NCBI GenBank assembly: GCA_950022295.1
Contig: OX465599.1
Span: forward strand, 2,418,001-2,482,000
Direction: 5' to 3'
Source of the DNA: Bromus sterilis
Taxonomy: Eukaryota; Streptophyta; Magnoliopsida; Poales; Poaceae
Length of the DNA stretch: 64,000 nucleotides
Part shown: positions 62,683 to 64,000 of the stretch, in pieces
How positions within the stretch are numbered: the first letter of the stretch is position 1
Layout: each line of letters begins with the position of its first letter
Position numbers and translations under genes: made by a program
The notes under the pieces: generated by a model
The model's input: the letters and a program-made list of their open reading frames with translations, nothing else
Database searches by the model: none
What the model was told of the DNA's origin: nothing

Positions 62683-64000
62683 CACCGTTTTGGGTCCCCG
62701 GAGTGATTTCCACCATTGACGAACCCCAGGGTGCATTTACGTGCCGGTTATCAACACTTGCAGTTTTGGCTGATTCTGGCCTGTTTCATGGGCTATTAAT
62801 CACCGTTTTGGGTCCCCGGAGTGATTTCCACCAGTGACGAACCCCAGGGTGCATTTATGTGCCGGTCATCAACACTCGCAGTTGTGGCCGATTCTGGCCT
62901 GTTTCATGGGCTATTAATCACCGTTTTGGGTCCCCGGAGTGATTTCCACCATTGACGAACCCCAGGGTGCATTTACGTGCTGGTCATCAACACTCGCAGT
63001 TTTGGCAGATTCTGGGTTGTTTAATGGGCTATTAATCACCGTTTTGGGTCCCCGAAGTGATTTTCACAATTGACGAACCCTAGGGTGCATTTACGTAACG
63101 GTCATCAGTCCTCGCACTTTTGGCCGATTCTGGCCTGTTTCATGGGCTATTAATCACCGTTACATGGGCTATTAATCACCGTTTTGGGTCCCCGGAGTGA
63201 TTTCCACCAGTGACGAACCCCAGGGTGCATTTACGTGCCGGTCATCAACACTCGCAGTTTTGGCCGATCCTGGCCTGTTTCATGGGGTATTAATCACCGT
63301 TACATGGGCTATTAATCACCGTTTTGGGTCCCCGGAGTGATTTCCACCATTGACGAACCCCAGGGTGCATTTACGTGCCGGTCATCAACACTCGCAGTTT
63401 TGGCCGATTCTGGCCTGCTTCATGGGCTATTAATCACCGTTTTGGGTCCCCGGAGTGATTTCCACCATTGACGAACCCCAGGGTGCATTTACGTGTCGGT
63501 CATCAACACTCGCAGTTTTGGCCGATTCTGGCCTGTTTCATGGGCTATTAATCACCGTTTTGGGTCCCCGGAGTGATTTCCACCATTGACGAACCCCAGG
63601 GTGCATTTACGTGCCGGTCATCAAAACTCGCAATTTTGGCAGATTCTGGCCTGTTTCATGGGCTATTAATCACAGTTACATGGGCTATTAATCATCGTTT
63701 TGGATCCCTAGAGTGATTTCCATCATTGAAGAACCCAGGGTGCATTTACGTGCCGGTTATCAACACTCGCAGTTTTGGCAGATTCTGGGTTGTTTCATGG
63801 GCTATTAATTACCGTTTTGGGTCCCCGGAGTGATTTCCACCATTGACGAACCCCAGGGTGCATTTACGTGCCGGTCATCAATACTCGCAGTTTTGGCCGA
63901 TTCTGGCCTGTTTCATGGGCTATTAATCACCGTTTTGGGTCCCCAGAGTGATTTCCTCCATTGACGAACCCCAGGGTGCATTTACGTGCCGGTCATCAAC
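62683..64000. repeat. Return of the 19-mer/long-HOR type, runs off the window
   Basis: From the L monomer (CACTTGCAG) the order is L, A, B, C, D (CCACCAGTGACG/GATCCTGG), F, M, H, I, CAATACTCG monomer, CTCCATTG monomer. It matches 48981-50298 at a constant offset of 13702 bp, including GACGAA after CTCCATT and CACTCGCAG in the I monomer. It differs from the 46.6-47.9 kb copy (offset 16052) at those two places. The sequence ends inside a monomer. Confidence 0.88.

Larger units (their letters stand above)
1..64000. repeat. Satellite DNA array, 118/140-bp monomer, whole window
   Basis: Every stretch I read is a recognisable copy of one monomer, usually starting CACCGTTTTGGG and ending GGGCTATTAAT. 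The consensus 118-mer has 33 C, 29 G, 21 A and 35 T (52.5% GC) and seven CpG sites. Copies are head to tail in one orientation, with no inversion and no unrelated insertion seen. Monomers fall into two main length classes, 118 and 140 bp, plus rare 117-, 119- and 123-bp forms. The first and last bases lie inside monomers, so the array extends beyond both ends. Neither 118 nor 140 is a multiple of 3, and most frames hit stops in GGGCTATTAAT or GTGATTTCC, so the array is non-coding. The family is not one I recognise. Size and higher-order organisation suggest eukaryotic heterochromatin; centromeric function is not shown by sequence alone. Confidence 0.98.

Noticed and set aside
1..64000. CRISPR array
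   Set aside because: The repeats are contiguous 118/140-bp monomers without unique spacers; all intervening sequence is itself repeated.
1..64000. Telomere repeats, rDNA spacer or minisatellite of a known gene
   Set aside because: There are no short telomeric motifs, no rRNA-like or pol I features, and no flanking unique sequence. The monomer does not match any family I can recall, so no name is given.
1..64000. Inverted segments or orientation switches
   Set aside because: I looked for reverse-complement landmarks such as CGGGGACCCAAAA or ATTAATAGCCCATG and saw none; all monomers read in the same direction.

Overview
The whole 64-kb window is one uninterrupted block of tandemly repeated satellite DNA. 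I see no protein-coding gene, RNA gene, transposon, CRISPR array or unique sequence anywhere in it. The basic unit is a 118-bp monomer; 5040-5157 is an exact match to the consensus I derived by eye. A 140-bp form carries an extra 22-bp module at its 3' end. Minor 117-, 119- and 123-bp forms also occur. Average spacing is about 126 bp, so the window holds roughly 500 monomers. All are head to tail in the same orientation, and the array runs off both ends of the window. An array of this size with higher-order repeat structure points to a eukaryotic nuclear chromosome (centromeric, pericentromeric, subtelomeric or other heterochromatin). I do not recognise the satellite family and cannot name the species.

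Monomers differ at a small set of diagnostic positions. These let me follow multi-monomer higher-order repeats (HORs) and place their edges. Left to right: 1-4870, a mosaic with short offsets (774 bp, and about 2.8-2.9 kb); 4871-8116, a 1504-bp 12-mer, about 2.2 copies; about 8117-12544, a mosaic with 1105-, 1920- and 514-bp offsets; 12545-21195, a 4342-bp tandem segmental duplication; about 20231-23278, a 1524-bp 12-mer, two copies; 23751-26166, part of a long 25-monomer HOR lineage; 26167-33785, five tandem copies of a second, different 1524-bp 12-mer; 33786-37180, a rearranged long-HOR derivative; 37181-43508, two complete 3164-bp 25-mers; 43509-45407, a derivative of these; 45408-50107, two copies of a 2350-bp 19-mer; 50108-55500, rearranged copies of the neighbouring blocks; about 55505-62682, blocks with 3400-, 773/774- and 1009-bp offsets; 62683-64000, a return to the 19-mer type.

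The most informative region is 26167-33785. It is exactly 5 x 1524 - 1 bp. It looks like a sub-segment of the long HOR amplified by in-register unequal crossover: the unrecombined parent monomers remain at its two edges, and the same hybrid monomer sits at each of the four internal junctions. Several other junctions can be placed to within about 20 bp. All seven CpG positions of the monomer show CG-to-TG or CG-to-CA variants, which suggests cytosine methylation in the germline. Short open reading frames between about 8.7 and 20 kb are accidents of the repeat and are not annotated as genes.
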